Source: a virus | Reading direction: 5' to 3' (one strand) | IMG/VR virus record: IMGVR_UViG_3300048580_000994 | Span: 18,430 to 82,429 of that record | DNA length: 64,000 nucleotides | In this document: piece after piece, positions 6,175-14,135 of the stretch | Numbering within the stretch: position 1 is the stretch's first letter | Layout of the letters: every line of letters begins with the position of its first letter | Program-made: the position numbers and the translations under genes | Notes under the pieces: model-generated | Told to the model about the DNA's origin: nothing | Database searches by the model: none | Seen by the model: only the letters and a program-made list of their open reading frames with translations

Positions 6175-6792
6175 ATGACAAACTGTTATCAATATTATTA
6201 TTTATATCAAATCACTAATTTATTAGATGGTAAAATTTACATAGGAGTTCATAAAACAAATAATCTTGGTGATGGTTATTTGGGGTCTGGTACCCTTTTA
6301 TTGAGGGCATATAATAAGTATGGTGTTGAAAATTTTGAAAAACAAATTTTAGAATTTTTTGATAATGCTGATGATATGTTAATGAGAGAAAGTGTGGTTG
6401 TTAATTTGGATTTTATTAATAGGGATGATACTTATAATATTAAAACTGGTGGATTGCAGGGAATACTTGACCAACATACATTAAATAAAATAAAAGAAAC
6501 CTTTAAACTTAAAAAAATAAGTCATGGTGAGACAAATACACAGTTTGGTACAATGTGGATAACCAATGGGGTTGACAATAAAAAAATTAAAAAAGATGAT
6601 GAAATACCTTTTGGTTGGAAAAAGGGGAGGGTCATGCCATCTGATTGGGGTAAAAATATTGGGGATAAATTGAGGGGTAGAACTTTAGAGGATATTCAGG
6701 GTTATGAAAAAGCCCAACAAACTAAAAAACGTATTTCAAATTTTCAAAAAAATAAATATGCGTTGATTAAAAATAAAAATGATCTGGAGTGA
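6175..6792 (+). CDS. GIY-YIG homing endonuclease
   Basis: About 205 residues. The N-terminal catalytic domain has YLYQITN, then GKIYIGVH, GYLGSG, KYGVENFEKQIL and the Glu in RESVV, typical of T4 Seg-like enzymes. The C-terminal half is a basic DNA-binding region with an ITNG repeat. A GATAAATA box lies at 6163-6170, only a few bases before ATG 6175, so the late mRNA would be almost leaderless. An upstream in-frame ATG at 6154 is possible for read-through RNA. This copy lacks the shared structured leader. Confidence 0.85.
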   Translation: MTNCYQYYYLYQITNLLDGKIYIGVHKTNNLGDGYLGSGTLLLRAYNKYGVENFEKQILEFFDNADDMLMRESVVVNLDFINRDDTYNIKTGGLQGILDQHTLNKIKETFKLKKISHGETNTQFGTMWITNGVDNKKIKKDDEIPFGWKKGRVMPSDWGKNIGDKLRGRTLEDIQGYEKAQQTKKRISNFQKNKYALIKNKNDLE

Positions 6793-6922
6793 ATACCAGG
6801 GAGGACGATTACAAGATCGTAGATGAATGTCAGGATAATACAGAACCCCGGCTATAGGATGTTAAAAATATTTGTAAATACTATATAATCATATTATAAT
6901 AATGAATGATGGAGAATAAAAA
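6793..6922 (+). other. Spacer with a tRNA-like fragment
   Basis: ACGAT/ATCGT forms a hairpin near 6818 and resembles an anticodon arm, but no full tRNA fits. A promoter-like AT-rich stretch precedes the next gene. Confidence 0.25.
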
Positions 6923-7576
6923 ATGCGATTGCGAGAATTTTTACCGGGCAAATCATCTATTCAATTAATCTCTGAAGCCAGAGCGATGAAGGGTGATTAT
7001 GCTGCAGATGAACAATTCAAGGAAACGTTTTTATCACCATTGAGTAAAATAGTTTTTGAAAATAATTGGGAAGATTGTGATAATATTGATATTGATGGGC
7101 AAATAATGAAAATTATTGCCAGTAAATCGGATGACACTTATGCTGTTGGATATTGGAGAAATGATGAAAATCAGAAAACCATTTTTCAAAGAATTTGTGT
7201 TATACAACTTATTGATTGTTTGTATTTGGCGTCTAAGTTAAAAACTTATCCAGAAATGCGCCAAGTGACCATGATTTTTGTCACAGAAAGTTTTAGGAGT
7301 ACTAAAATTGCAAAAAAGATGTATCAATGGTTTGTTCAGCAAGGATTTTCATTAATAGGTGATGTTGAGCAATATTTTGGTGCAAGAAAATTGTGGTGTG
7401 CATTGTCAAAAATTTCCACTTTGCGTGTTGATGTTGTGAATAGGAACACAGGAACTATTATTCAACAAGGTAGAATTATAGAGCATGGTGAATTGGACCA
7501 TGAATTTGATAATGAGATATGGGCTTATGATAGTAGTAAAAATGATATTGGTTTGATATTGATTGATATTAGGTAA
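6923..7576 (+). CDS. GNAT-like acetyltransferase, probable late protein
   Basis: 217 residues starting MRLREFLPG, an N-terminus like the MRLYEL group. The central part (RQVTMIFVTESFRSTKIAKK, then YQWFVQQGFSLIG) fits beta-4, the acetyl-CoA-binding loop and helix 3 of the GNAT fold. The substrate is unknown. GGAG lies before the ATG. It may be packaged with the DNA like other members of the N-terminal motif group. Confidence 0.7.
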   Translation: MRLREFLPGKSSIQLISEARAMKGDYAADEQFKETFLSPLSKIVFENNWEDCDNIDIDGQIMKIIASKSDDTYAVGYWRNDENQKTIFQRICVIQLIDCLYLASKLKTYPEMRQVTMIFVTESFRSTKIAKKMYQWFVQQGFSLIGDVEQYFGARKLWCALSKISTLRVDVVNRNTGTIIQQGRIIEHGELDHEFDNEIWAYDSSKNDIGLILIDIR

Positions 7577-7583
7577 AAATTAT

Positions 7584-7658
7584 GGTGGTCGTGGCGGAAT
7601 TGGTAAACGCAACGGATTGTGATTCCGTAAACTGGGGGTTCGAGTCCCCTCGATCACC
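7584..7658 (+). tRNA. tRNA-His(GTG)
   Basis: Acceptor GTGGTCG/CGATCAC, an extra 5' G pairing with C73 as in all His tRNAs, and anticodon loop TTGTGAT. Confidence 0.92.
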
Positions 7659-7670
7659 CGGATAAAAAAT

Positions 7671-7759
7671 GGTGTAGTCCCATAATGGTATTGGAGCGGA
7701 TTGCTAATCCGTCGGACGTTAATAGCGTCTTCAGAGTTCGAGTCTCTGCTACACCGCCA
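7671..7759 (+). tRNA. tRNA-Ser(GCT)
   Basis: Acceptor GGTGTAG/CTACACC, anticodon loop TTGCTAA, long variable arm, and encoded GCCA. Confidence 0.92.
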
Positions 7760-7767
7760 ATAATAAT

Positions 7768-7840
7768 GGCTCGTCTGTTGGTTTTTACAGCACAAGGTCT
7801 TCGAAACCATGATGGAAATGTTCGATTCATTTACGGGTCA
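7768..7840 (+). tRNA. tRNA-Arg(TCG)
   Basis: Acceptor GGCTCGT/ACGGGTC (wobbles), anticodon loop CTTCGAA between AGGT and ACCA, and T-loop TTCGATT. Confidence 0.8.
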
Positions 7841-7848
7841 CTAAAAAT

Positions 7849-7889
7849 TTTGGGCGATGGAAACGGGATTCGATTTCCCACAGGTCCAC
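7849..7889 (+). other. Truncated tRNA remnant
   Basis: About 40 bases with an acceptor-like start GGGC, a T-arm (GGGA, TTCGATT) and end GTCCA. The D and anticodon arms are missing. Confidence 0.4.
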
Positions 7890-7893
7890 TTAT

Positions 7894-7983
7894 GGGTAGT
7901 AAAGTAGCTGGGAGCTACACAGGTTTGGAAAACCTGTTGGCGTTGAAAAACACGCTGGGGATCGAGACCTCTGCTACCCGCCA
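7894..7983 (+). tRNA. tRNA-Ser(GGA)
   Basis: Acceptor GGGTAG/CTACCC, anticodon stem CAGGT/ACCTG with loop TTGGAAA, long variable arm, and encoded GCCA. Confidence 0.9.
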
Positions 7984-8003
7984 ACAACAACTGAGGTACT
8001 ATC

Positions 8004-8201
8004 ATGATAGAAATAATTGGTGGTATATTAATAGTATTATTGATATTATTAAACATTCGTTTTAGAAATTTATTGAAAGATGCAAGAGATACCAGTCTTA
8101 AACTTTTAGAACAATTGGAAGAAAGTAAAAAACAAGTCATTGAATTACATAAACAAAATTCCCTATTAATGGGAGAAAACGTAAAGTTAAAATCAAAATA
8201 A
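8004..8201 (+). CDS. Small membrane-anchored coiled-coil protein
   Basis: 65 residues. Residues 3-18 form one hydrophobic segment (GGILIVLLILL) and the rest is a charged coiled coil rich in Leu, Glu and Lys. The layout suggests an inner-membrane anchor with a cytoplasmic helix. A spanin-like or membrane-adaptor role is possible, but no partner is visible. Confidence 0.65.
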   Translation: MIEIIGGILIVLLILLNIRFRNLLKDARDTSLKLLEQLEESKKQVIELHKQNSLLMGENVKLKSK

Positions 8202-8206
8202 ATTAT

Positions 8207-8288
8207 GCCGGTGTGATGTAATGGTAGCCTTGCCTCGCTTAAAACGAGGTGTCCTTGAGACGTGCAGGTTCAAATCCTGTCGCCGGTA
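8207..8288 (+). tRNA. tRNA-Leu(TAA)
   Basis: Acceptor GCCGGTG with CGCCGGT, anticodon stem CCTCG/CGAGG with loop CTTAAAA, and long variable arm. The body matches the Leu(TAG) gene at 10603. Confidence 0.9.
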
Positions 8289-8361
8289 CTTAAAAAATAT
8301 TGACAATACCCAATCTATCATGCAAAGATGATAATCTAATTTAATAAAAGGAACCAATTGA

Positions 8362-9099
8362 ATGGAAGATATGATTAATCGTGTATATTTGGGTAGTTGT
8401 TTAGATTTAATGGCTAAAATTCCAGATGGTAGTATTGATTTGGTAGTCACCGACCCGCCTTATGGCATTTTATTTGTGAACAACCATTCGAAAGAACAAT
8501 TTGAAGAAATATCAAATGATGATTTCGCAAGCACAAAACCATTGTTAGAAGAATATTTTAAAGAGTGCTATCGTATTTTAAAAGAAGATTCTGCTATTTA
8601 TAGTTTTTGTTCTTGGCATAAGGTTGATTTTTTTAAACAAGAAATTGAAAAATATTTTACAATGAAAAATTTATTATTATGGTCTAAAAAGGATGGTGAT
8701 ACCCCAACATCGAAGCCAATTCATACTACAGGTGATTTGGCTGGTGCATATGGAGTAAGTACCGAGTTGATAGTTTATGCCCATAAAGGTAGGTGTTTGA
8801 ATCGTGGGAAGCGTTATATTGATTTATTGTCATTTCCAAGGGAAAACACTAAATTAATAGGACACCCGACACCAAAACCACCATTGTTGCTAAAATTATT
8901 GATTGAAAATTCAAGTGATAAAGATGCAATTATTTTTGATGGATTCGCTGGTTCTGGGTCGACAGGGGTTGCCTGTGCAATGTCTGGAAGAAGATTTATA
9001 GGTGCAGAATTAAATGATGGTTATCATAAAATTGCCACAAAAAGAATTAATGATGAATTTGAAAAAATGAGTAACCCGTTAATTCAATGGGGGGATTAA
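8362..9099 (+). CDS. DNA adenine/cytosine-N4 methyltransferase (beta class)
   Basis: 245 residues. The catalytic motif DPPYG lies near residue 30 and the S-adenosylmethionine-binding motif DGFAGSGSTG near residue 193. Motif IV before motif I defines the beta class, which includes CcrM-like and orphan phage enzymes. It would methylate exocyclic amino groups of host or phage DNA, either to evade restriction or to mark genomes. No restriction gene is adjacent. A second beta-class gene at 52263 is frameshifted. Confidence 0.9.
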   Translation: MEDMINRVYLGSCLDLMAKIPDGSIDLVVTDPPYGILFVNNHSKEQFEEISNDDFASTKPLLEEYFKECYRILKEDSAIYSFCSWHKVDFFKQEIEKYFTMKNLLLWSKKDGDTPTSKPIHTTGDLAGAYGVSTELIVYAHKGRCLNRGKRYIDLLSFPRENTKLIGHPTPKPPLLLKLLIENSSDKDAIIFDGFAGSGSTGVACAMSGRRFIGAELNDGYHKIATKRINDEFEKMSNPLIQWGD

Positions 9100-9109
9100 T
9101 CCCCCATTG
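9085..9109 (+). terminator. Hairpin between convergent genes
   Basis: CAATGGGGG and CCCCCATTG form a strong stem around the methyltransferase stop codon. There is no long U-tract, so termination is only likely. Confidence 0.45.
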
Positions 9110-9119
9110 CTGGTTAATT

Positions 9120-10193
9120 TTATGGTATAAAATCACATTCCCATATGGTAATTAAATTAAATCCATCAGATAATAATTTATTTTCTCTTATTAATGTTGA
9201 TGTATATAGTTCACCGAATGTTTTCTTATTATTTGAATTAATATCTGATGGATTAAATTTAGATGGATTGCCGTGCCAATAATCACCATAAAATTCATAT
9301 ATAGTATTTGTTTCTGGGTTAAAGCCATCAACTTTTATTATTGATTTATCTGATAAAACTAATTCGATCTGTCTCATATTTTTTGGGATACCAATTGTGT
9401 CAAGCCATAAATTTTCTTTTTTACTTTGCAAACAATTTGGGCAATTCGAACCTGTCAAATGTAAGTCAGCTCTTTGTTGAAAAACACCATGTTTTTTACA
9501 AATTATATTGATTTTTGTTCTGGTGTTTATATATTCAACTAATGTGTAGTCATATTTATCACCATGAATTTTCTTGGCTTGTTCGATATATTCTGTTGTA
9601 GTTTTTCTGTTATTACCATAACATTTACTGCAACCAATACCAAGTAAATGTGTCCCAGGTGGTTGTTCAAAGTCGCCATGAATTGGGCAAGTTATTATTA
9701 TTTTTGTGGCTGCATTTATATATATAGTTTTATCATAATTATAAAAATTGTTGTGAATTGTTGATGCCTCTTTAATAAATTGTTCTTTTGTTTTTGTTTT
9801 ATTATCTGATGAGCACTTTGGGCATCCATGTCCACTAATATGATTGTCTGGTGTTTGTTCAAAATCACCATGAGTTGGGCATGTTATTACAATTTTATTA
9901 TCTGTTGATGTATAATTTATTTTATCATAATTATAAAAATTGTTGTGAATTGATGATGCTTCTTTAATAAATTGTTCTTTTGTTTTTCTACAACGTTGTG
10001 AGTTTTTTGCTCCTTTACATTTAGGACAACCATAACCTCTAGAATGGTTATCTGGTGTTTGTAAAAATATACCATGAGTTTTACAAATAATTTTTACTTT
10101 TTCTCTGGCTTTTTCATAAATGACAGATGTATAATCATATTTATTATTATGAATTTTTGATGATTTTTCTATAAATTTTAATAATTTTGACAT
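9120..10193 (-). CDS. Homing-type endonuclease with zinc-ribbon repeats and Vsr-like nuclease
   Basis: 357 residues. Four tandem ~60-residue repeats each carry IHNN.YDY, a CxTHG motif and a CPKC knuckle (DUF723-like zinc ribbons), which probably bind DNA. The C-terminal ~100 residues (VDGFNPETNTIYEFYGDYWH, WECDF) fit the Vsr/EDxHD nuclease fold used by some phage homing enzymes. It has no shared leader element. It lies opposite to the methyltransferase gene. Confidence 0.82.
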   Translation of the reverse strand: MSKLLKFIEKSSKIHNNKYDYTSVIYEKAREKVKIICKTHGIFLQTPDNHSRGYGCPKCKGAKNSQRCRKTKEQFIKEASSIHNNFYNYDKINYTSTDNKIVITCPTHGDFEQTPDNHISGHGCPKCSSDNKTKTKEQFIKEASTIHNNFYNYDKTIYINAATKIIITCPIHGDFEQPPGTHLLGIGCSKCYGNNRKTTTEYIEQAKKIHGDKYDYTLVEYINTRTKINIICKKHGVFQQRADLHLTGSNCPNCLQSKKENLWLDTIGIPKNMRQIELVLSDKSIIKVDGFNPETNTIYEFYGDYWHGNPSKFNPSDINSNNKKTFGELYTSTLIRENKLLSDGFNLITIWECDFIP

Positions 10194-10311
10194 AATTTGT
10201 ATCCTTTTTGTATTAATTATATATTATATAATAGTATTTATCTTTTTGTCAATTTTAATGGTGGTTATGGTGCTAAAAACGAACTTTTTTAATCTTTTTG
10301 AATTTTAGTCC

Positions 10312-10340
10312 TTGACATCTAAGAAAAATCCAGCTATACT
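10312..10340 (+). promoter_or_regulatory. Sigma70-type promoter
   Basis: TTGACA, 17 bases, TATACT, then a GGACAATTTAGGAG leader as in many early genes here. Confidence 0.75.
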
Positions 10341-10366
10341 ATGTGGACAATTTAGGAGTAACGACG

Positions 10367-10594
10367 ATGAACATTCATGTTATTGCGAAGAGCGCCAAGC
10401 AGAACCCCATCACTGAATGGGACGTTAGGATTGTTGGAAGCAATGAAGGAGAGCCTCTTGCCACCATTCGCAAGACTGATGAGGGGATTTTCATTCTTGA
10501 AGGTTTCGCTGAAGTGAAGGTTGGCAATAGTCTCAATGAAGTTAGGGACGAAGCCCAGTTTATTCTTGATAAGATGAGTGTGTTGATTAATTAA
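10367..10594 (+). CDS. Small protein of unknown function
   Basis: 75 residues. ATG 10367 is chosen because TAGGAG lies nine bases upstream. An upstream in-frame GTG at 10343 overlaps the promoter start. The sequence predicts a compact alpha/beta protein (WDVRIVG, FILEGFAEVKVG). Driven by its own promoter, probably early. Confidence 0.7.
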   Translation: MNIHVIAKSAKQNPITEWDVRIVGSNEGEPLATIRKTDEGIFILEGFAEVKVGNSLNEVRDEAQFILDKMSVLIN

Positions 10595-10602
10595 AAGGTT
10601 AT

Positions 10603-10683
10603 GCCGGAGTGATGTAATGGTAGCCTTGACGGTTTTAGAAACCGTTGTCGAAAGACGTGCAGGTTCAAGTCCTGTCTCCGGTA
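10603..10683 (+). tRNA. tRNA-Leu(TAG)
   Basis: Acceptor GCCGGAG/CTCCGGT, anticodon stem ACGGT/ACCGT with loop TTTAGAA, and long variable arm. Confidence 0.9.
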
Positions 10684-10684
10684 C

Positions 10685-11854
10685 TTATTTTTTGTGTCTT
10701 GTCATTCCTCGCCAGAAACCTTCTGGTATTGTATCGTTATGATTTAATCTTGTATTAATTATTCCATTGGTTATATAAATTTTTCCAGACATAGATGCAC
10801 TTATTTTTTCTTTGTGTTCTTGGGTTTTTGATAAATGTTTGGATGTTATTACTATTGGTTGGATATTATTTTTATCCCAAGTTTGAATTTTTTTTATTAA
10901 TTCTTCGATGGACATTCCGATTCCAGTACCTTTAGTGATATTATCTAAATTGGATAATAATTGACAATTCGCTGGGTGTGATATAATTTTTGGGTCAATA
11001 TTATTTCTCCAGCCATATTCGACTGATATTATATGGTCTCTACAAACACCTTGTTTGTTATTAGTTGAATTGTAGAACCCATATTTTAATAATAAATCAT
11101 AGCCTTGTATATTTGGGTATAAGAAAACATCGAATAAAAATTTACATTCTTTTTTATAGATTTTTTTCTTATCTGTCATTTTTGTACCAGATTGTATTCT
11201 GTAATTTTGGTTTGCTATGGTTAATGTTCTTAAATTAATTCCTATTATTTTTAAAAACATTCCAAAATCACTATATTGGATTTTTAGATAGTTTTTAATT
11301 TCTTTTGCAGACATTTTTTCATTTGTGTATAGTCTATCTAATTCTTTTATTGAATTATTAATGTTTATTTGTGTTTGTTGATTGCCTAATTGAAAATTAA
11401 ATATATTAGCTAATTTTTTTGCAATCGGGAGTTTTGTTGGGTTATCCCACCCTGTGGCTGGTTTTAATTTAGGATGGTATATATTGCCTGTGATTGGGGA
11501 ATATTTAATTTTGGTATGTTGGTATTTGTTTTTTATTTTAATTGGGTTTTGTTTATTAATTTTTAATTTTTCAGATATTTGTTTTTTTGCGGTTTCAGGC
11601 ATTGCCCACCCGGTTTCTTTTCGTTTTTTATTATTATATTTAGCAGAACAAGAACTACTACAAAAATTGTTTGATTTATTATCATATTTTATCAAAATTC
11701 CACAATATAGACATTTTTTTGGGTTTTGGTTATATGTTTTGATGTTTTCATTTTTGGTATGATCGCCATAACATTTTGGTGAACAAAAAGTTGATGTTGT
11801 TTTTGCTGGTATAAATTCTTTTTTACATTCTGGGCATATAGCAGTTTTTTTCAT
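10685..11854 (-). CDS. HNH homing endonuclease
   Basis: About 389 residues from ATG 11854 (an in-frame ATG at 11860 is also possible). N-terminal zinc-finger pairs (CPECKKEF, CSPKC; CLYCG, CSSSC), a central helical DNA-binding region with ATGWDNP, the HNH core (CRDHIISVEYGW, HPANCQLLS, then Asn) and a C-terminal YITNG repeat of the NUMOD type. The central region is shared with the protein at 59064. Expressed from leader copy 3. Confidence 0.88.
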   Translation of the reverse strand: MKKTAICPECKKEFIPAKTTSTFCSPKCYGDHTKNENIKTYNQNPKKCLYCGILIKYDNKSNNFCSSSCSAKYNNKKRKETGWAMPETAKKQISEKLKINKQNPIKIKNKYQHTKIKYSPITGNIYHPKLKPATGWDNPTKLPIAKKLANIFNFQLGNQQTQININNSIKELDRLYTNEKMSAKEIKNYLKIQYSDFGMFLKIIGINLRTLTIANQNYRIQSGTKMTDKKKIYKKECKFLFDVFLYPNIQGYDLLLKYGFYNSTNNKQGVCRDHIISVEYGWRNNIDPKIISHPANCQLLSNLDNITKGTGIGMSIEELIKKIQTWDKNNIQPIVITSKHLSKTQEHKEKISASMSGKIYITNGIINTRLNHNDTIPEGFWRGMTRHKK

Positions 11855-11968
11855 TTGCATTTTCTCCGAATAAAGTATATAAATAAAAGGAGTGGGACAA
11901 GCCCTTCTCCGATGGGTTTCCAATACTTCCGACGGTGTTGGATACCACTACTATTTATATTATTTATC
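11855..11968 (-). promoter_or_regulatory. Endonuclease leader element, copy 3
   Basis: Minus-strand GATAAATA at 11961-11968, AGTGG/CCACT closing stem, variable hairpin (TCCAACAC/GTATTGGA), GAAACCC...GGGCTTGT core. On the plus strand TATAAATA (about 11878) faces tRNA 12003. Confidence 0.72.
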
Positions 11969-12002
11969 ATTTTAGTTGTAATTGTCAATATTTAATTTTT
12001 AT

Positions 12003-12078
12003 GGGTGTGTGAAGGGAATTTGGTATACCTTGTGTTCTTAGAAATCACAGTTTGCAGGTTCGATGCCTGTCGCACCCA
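12003..12078 (+). tRNA. tRNA with TAG anticodon (Leu-type codon), short variable loop
   Basis: Acceptor GGGTGTG/CGCACCC and T-stem GCAGG/CCTGT are good. Anticodon stem GTGTT/ATCAC has one mismatch around loop CTTAGAA. A class I variable loop is unusual for Leu, so its charging identity is uncertain. Confidence 0.65.
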
Positions 12079-12093
12079 CTAAAATGTTTTTAT

Positions 12094-12167
12094 GGTCTTA
12101 TAGTGAAATTGGATATAACATCAGTCTACGAAACTGAAGATGGTGGGTTCAAATCCTCCTAAGACCG
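12094..12167 (+). tRNA. tRNA-Arg(ACG)
   Basis: Acceptor GGTCTTA/TAAGACC and anticodon stem TCAGT/ACTGA with loop CTACGAA. Second Arg(ACG). Confidence 0.9.
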
Positions 12168-12177
12168 CTTATATTAT

Positions 12178-12247
12178 GGCTGGGCTGCAAGGTGCAGGGC
12201 TGTCTCTCATAAGGACGGATGCGTGGATTCGATTTCCATACCAGCCA
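12178..12247 (+). tRNA. tRNA-Met(CAT)
   Basis: Acceptor GGCTGG/CCAGCC, anticodon loop CTCATAA, and T-loop TTCGATT. Could also be an Ile2 tRNA if its C34 is modified. Confidence 0.82.
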
Positions 12248-12258
12248 CTACTAAAAAG

Positions 12259-12370
12259 TTTTTGAGCCGTTTATAAAACGTTATCTTTTTTTGTCAAAAA
12301 GACCTGTCAGTTCGACTCTGGCGATGGGCGGATTCCCGGTTTACATGTTTTATTACCATTTGTTCAAAAA
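12259..12370 (+). tRNA. Permuted tRNA unit 0 (Asp-like), probably incomplete
   Basis: Clamp helix 2 is TTTTTGAGC (12259-12267) with GTTCAAAAA (12362-12370). Helix 1 is ATAAAACGT (12273-12281) with ATGTTTTAT (12345-12353). The internal loop is CGTTT against TACCATTT. The insert holds an anticodon arm with loop TTGTCAA (GTC), a T-arm (GTCAG, TTCGACT, CTGGC) and acceptor 3' strand GATGGGC, but no matching 5' acceptor or D-arm. It is either a decayed copy or a truncated RNA. Confidence 0.55.
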
Positions 12371-12372
12371 AT

Positions 12373-12458
12373 GCGGGTAGCAGACATCTGGGGGTGTCAC
12401 CGGTCTTCCAAACCGGCTACTGTAAAAGGTATTTTGGATTCGATTTCCACTACCCGCT
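12373..12458 (+). tRNA. tRNA-Gly(TCC)
   Basis: Acceptor GCGGGTA/TACCCGC and anticodon stem CCGGT/ACCGG with loop CTTCCAA. The variable region is unusually long (about 18 bases). Confidence 0.82.
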
Positions 12459-12460
12459 CT

Positions 12461-12593
12461 AAATTTGTGCCGAATAAGGAAGATTATCTCAAAACTGTGT
12501 GTTGTGATTTTCGAATGTCACCATCTTTTCGAAGATGTAGCTCAATGGTAGAGCAATAGTCAAAAACACTTCTTTAACACCTTGCATAAATTT
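12461..12593 (+). tRNA. Circularly permuted tRNA unit 1
   Basis: The 3' half comes first: T-arm and acceptor strand CATCTTT (12522-12528). The 5' half, GAAGATG plus D-arm GCTC/GAGC, follows at 12531 after a two-base linker. Outside them helix 1 is AAGGAAG/CTTCTTT and helix 2 is AAATTTGTGC/GCATAAATTT, with loop CGAAT against AACACCTT. The anticodon arm is ambiguous (loop CTCAAAA, Leu CAA, is one reading), and the T-loop is eight bases. Confidence 0.65.
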
Positions 12594-12599
12594 AAAATT

Positions 12600-12736
12600 T
12601 AAGAGCCGTATGAAAAATGTTATCCTGTTAAGATCGAAGTCGTGAGTTCGATTCTCACTTACCCCGCTAAAAATATATTATGGGGTAATAACTCAGTGGT
12701 AGAGTGCGTAAAGTGTTTTTCAACCATTTGCTCTTA
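12600..12736 (+). tRNA. Circularly permuted tRNA-Asn(GTT) gene
   Basis: 3' half 12622-12666: ATC, anticodon loop CTGTTAA, GATCG, T-arm GTGAG/CTCAC with TTCGATT, acceptor TTACCCC, G. A 15-base linker follows, then the 5' half 12682-12708: GGGGTAA, D-arm ACTC/GAGT, G, CG. Joining CG to ATC rebuilds a perfect five-pair anticodon stem CGATC/GATCG and a 72-base tRNA. Outside, AGTGTTTTTC pairs with GAAAAATGTT and GCTCTTA with TAAGAGC, around loop AACCATTT/CGTAT. Maturation needs a join in the anticodon stem and a cut at the acceptor. How this happens is unknown. Confidence 0.85.
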
Positions 12737-12739
12737 TAT

Positions 12740-12812
12740 CACCCTATCGTATAATTGGATAGTACCACACACTCTCAATGTGTAAATACGGGATCATAGC
12801 CCGTTAGGGTGA
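12740..12812 (+). tRNA. tRNA-Glu(CTC)
   Basis: Acceptor CACCCTA/TAGGGTG and anticodon stem ACACA/TGTGT with loop CTCTCAA. The T-loop is ATCATAG. It directly follows the clamp of permuted unit 2. Confidence 0.75.
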
Positions 12813-12951
12813 CGAAATCGTTATAGGGAACAACAACCTTTCGCAAGAATGGGTTGCCCTATGACGTAATAGGTCAACGACGACCAAGTTCAAGTGTTTA
12901 TCGTGCTTTGGAAAATCCCACTATACCGGTTGTGTGGGAACGATTATTTTT
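12813..12951 (+). ncRNA. Structured non-coding stretch
   Basis: ATAGGG pairs with CCCTAT (about 12823/12857), CAACC with GGTTG inside it, and CCCAC with GTGGG near 12928-12948. It may be another divergent tRNA or insertion-bearing RNA. Confidence 0.35.
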
Positions 12952-13022
12952 GCCCCTTGGCGCAACTGGTAGCGCAGCGCACTCTGAATGCGAAGGTTCC
13001 AATTTCGAATATTGGAGGGGCA
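12952..13022 (+). tRNA. tRNA-Gln(CTG)
   Basis: Acceptor GCCCCTT with GAGGGGC, anticodon loop CTCTGAA, and T-stem CCAAT/ATTGG with TTCGAAT. Confidence 0.87.
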
Positions 13023-13094
13023 GCTAAAATAAGCCGAAGGTAAATGGTTATCGCAAACATCAACTTTGAAAAAACATCATTCACCAACCCTTGC

Positions 13095-14135
13095 TTATTT
13101 TATTATTTTTTGTTTTGATAGAATTATATATCCTTTTATAGCTAATTTATCATAGCTTATCTTTGTAAAAATATTATGATTTTTTAGGAATTCTCTCATA
13201 TTATTTGTTGTTATAATTGATTTGTCAGGTAATTGAATTTTATACAGGAATTGTGGGTTAGGTTTTCTGGTTGTTGGTGATATATAATTTGGATTTTGTT
13301 GTTTAAGAAATTCTCTGGATTCTTTGGGTGTTCTTATTGATATATTTAATAATCTTAATAATTTATGCAAACCACCAGTGTTTTTATGATTAACTAACCT
13401 ACTAAGTTCTATAGAACTATATTTATTATATAAATTTTTGGCATAGTTTTTACATAATTCCCAATCAGTAATAAAGTTTGGTGTGCCTAAATTTGCCAGA
13501 TTCAAATTAAAATATTTGTTTAATCCTGGTAATGCTTGTTTACTCATATCTATTTTGCATATTTGGCATAGTGTTTTTGATTTATGTCTTGTGCCGCAAA
13601 ATGGACAGATCGTTAATTTTAATTTTTTTTCTTCTAATGATAATTTTGGTTGATAACCGTTTTTTGGCCCATACCATCCTTGTCCTATATATTCTTCTAT
13701 TAATGTTTTTGGGACTTGTTTTTGTAAGTTTATTATCCAAGAATGTGTGACCCAGCACATTCCATATCTTGGGTTTTTGCTACCTGTAAATTGTTGCATT
13801 GTTTTGCTCATGTTTTTTCTGGCATATTCATATAAATGGGAATTAAAATATCTATGATTATTTACAGTTGTTTTCATCATATTAAAAGCTCTGACCATAC
13901 TATACCAATTCTCTGTATTAATTGGTAACATTTTACAAAGAAGATAGTGGCATATAAAATGTTCTCTGGCAGTTAATAGAACTAAATTTTCTTTGGTGTT
14001 ATCCCCTTTCAATGATTTTGGTAATATATGGTGTTTTTCATAATATTGGGTTTTGGATTTAACCCTTGGTTGTGATTTGGCATTAGTAATAATATTATAA
14101 TACCAGTTGTAGTATTTATTTTTTATAAAAATCAT
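13095..14135 (-). CDS. HNH homing endonuclease (HHILP type)
   Basis: 346 residues. The HNH core is N-terminal: EKHHILPKSL, NLVLLTAREHFICHYLL. A zinc knuckle (CPFCG, CQIC) lies near residue 175 and the rest is a repetitive DNA-binding region. Closest relative in the window is 31846. It belongs to a different HNH subfamily from 1618 but uses the same leader (copy 4). Confidence 0.88.
   Translation of the reverse strand: MIFIKNKYYNWYYNIITNAKSQPRVKSKTQYYEKHHILPKSLKGDNTKENLVLLTAREHFICHYLLCKMLPINTENWYSMVRAFNMMKTTVNNHRYFNSHLYEYARKNMSKTMQQFTGSKNPRYGMCWVTHSWIINLQKQVPKTLIEEYIGQGWYGPKNGYQPKLSLEEKKLKLTICPFCGTRHKSKTLCQICKIDMSKQALPGLNKYFNLNLANLGTPNFITDWELCKNYAKNLYNKYSSIELSRLVNHKNTGGLHKLLRLLNISIRTPKESREFLKQQNPNYISPTTRKPNPQFLYKIQLPDKSIITTNNMREFLKNHNIFTKISYDKLAIKGYIILSKQKIIK

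Noticed and set aside
9120-10193. The zinc-ribbon repeat protein as a DNA methylase or ligase.
   Set aside because: No nucleotide-binding motif. The C-terminus fits a Vsr-like nuclease much better.
12003-12078. Amber-suppressor tRNA.
   Set aside because: The anticodon reads TAG, which decodes CUA. A suppressor would need CTA.
12595-12640. GAGCCGTATG near the permuted tRNA-Asn resembles the start of group II intron domain V.
   Set aside because: No matching domain V second strand or bulge follows. The segment instead pairs with the region after the tRNA 5' half.
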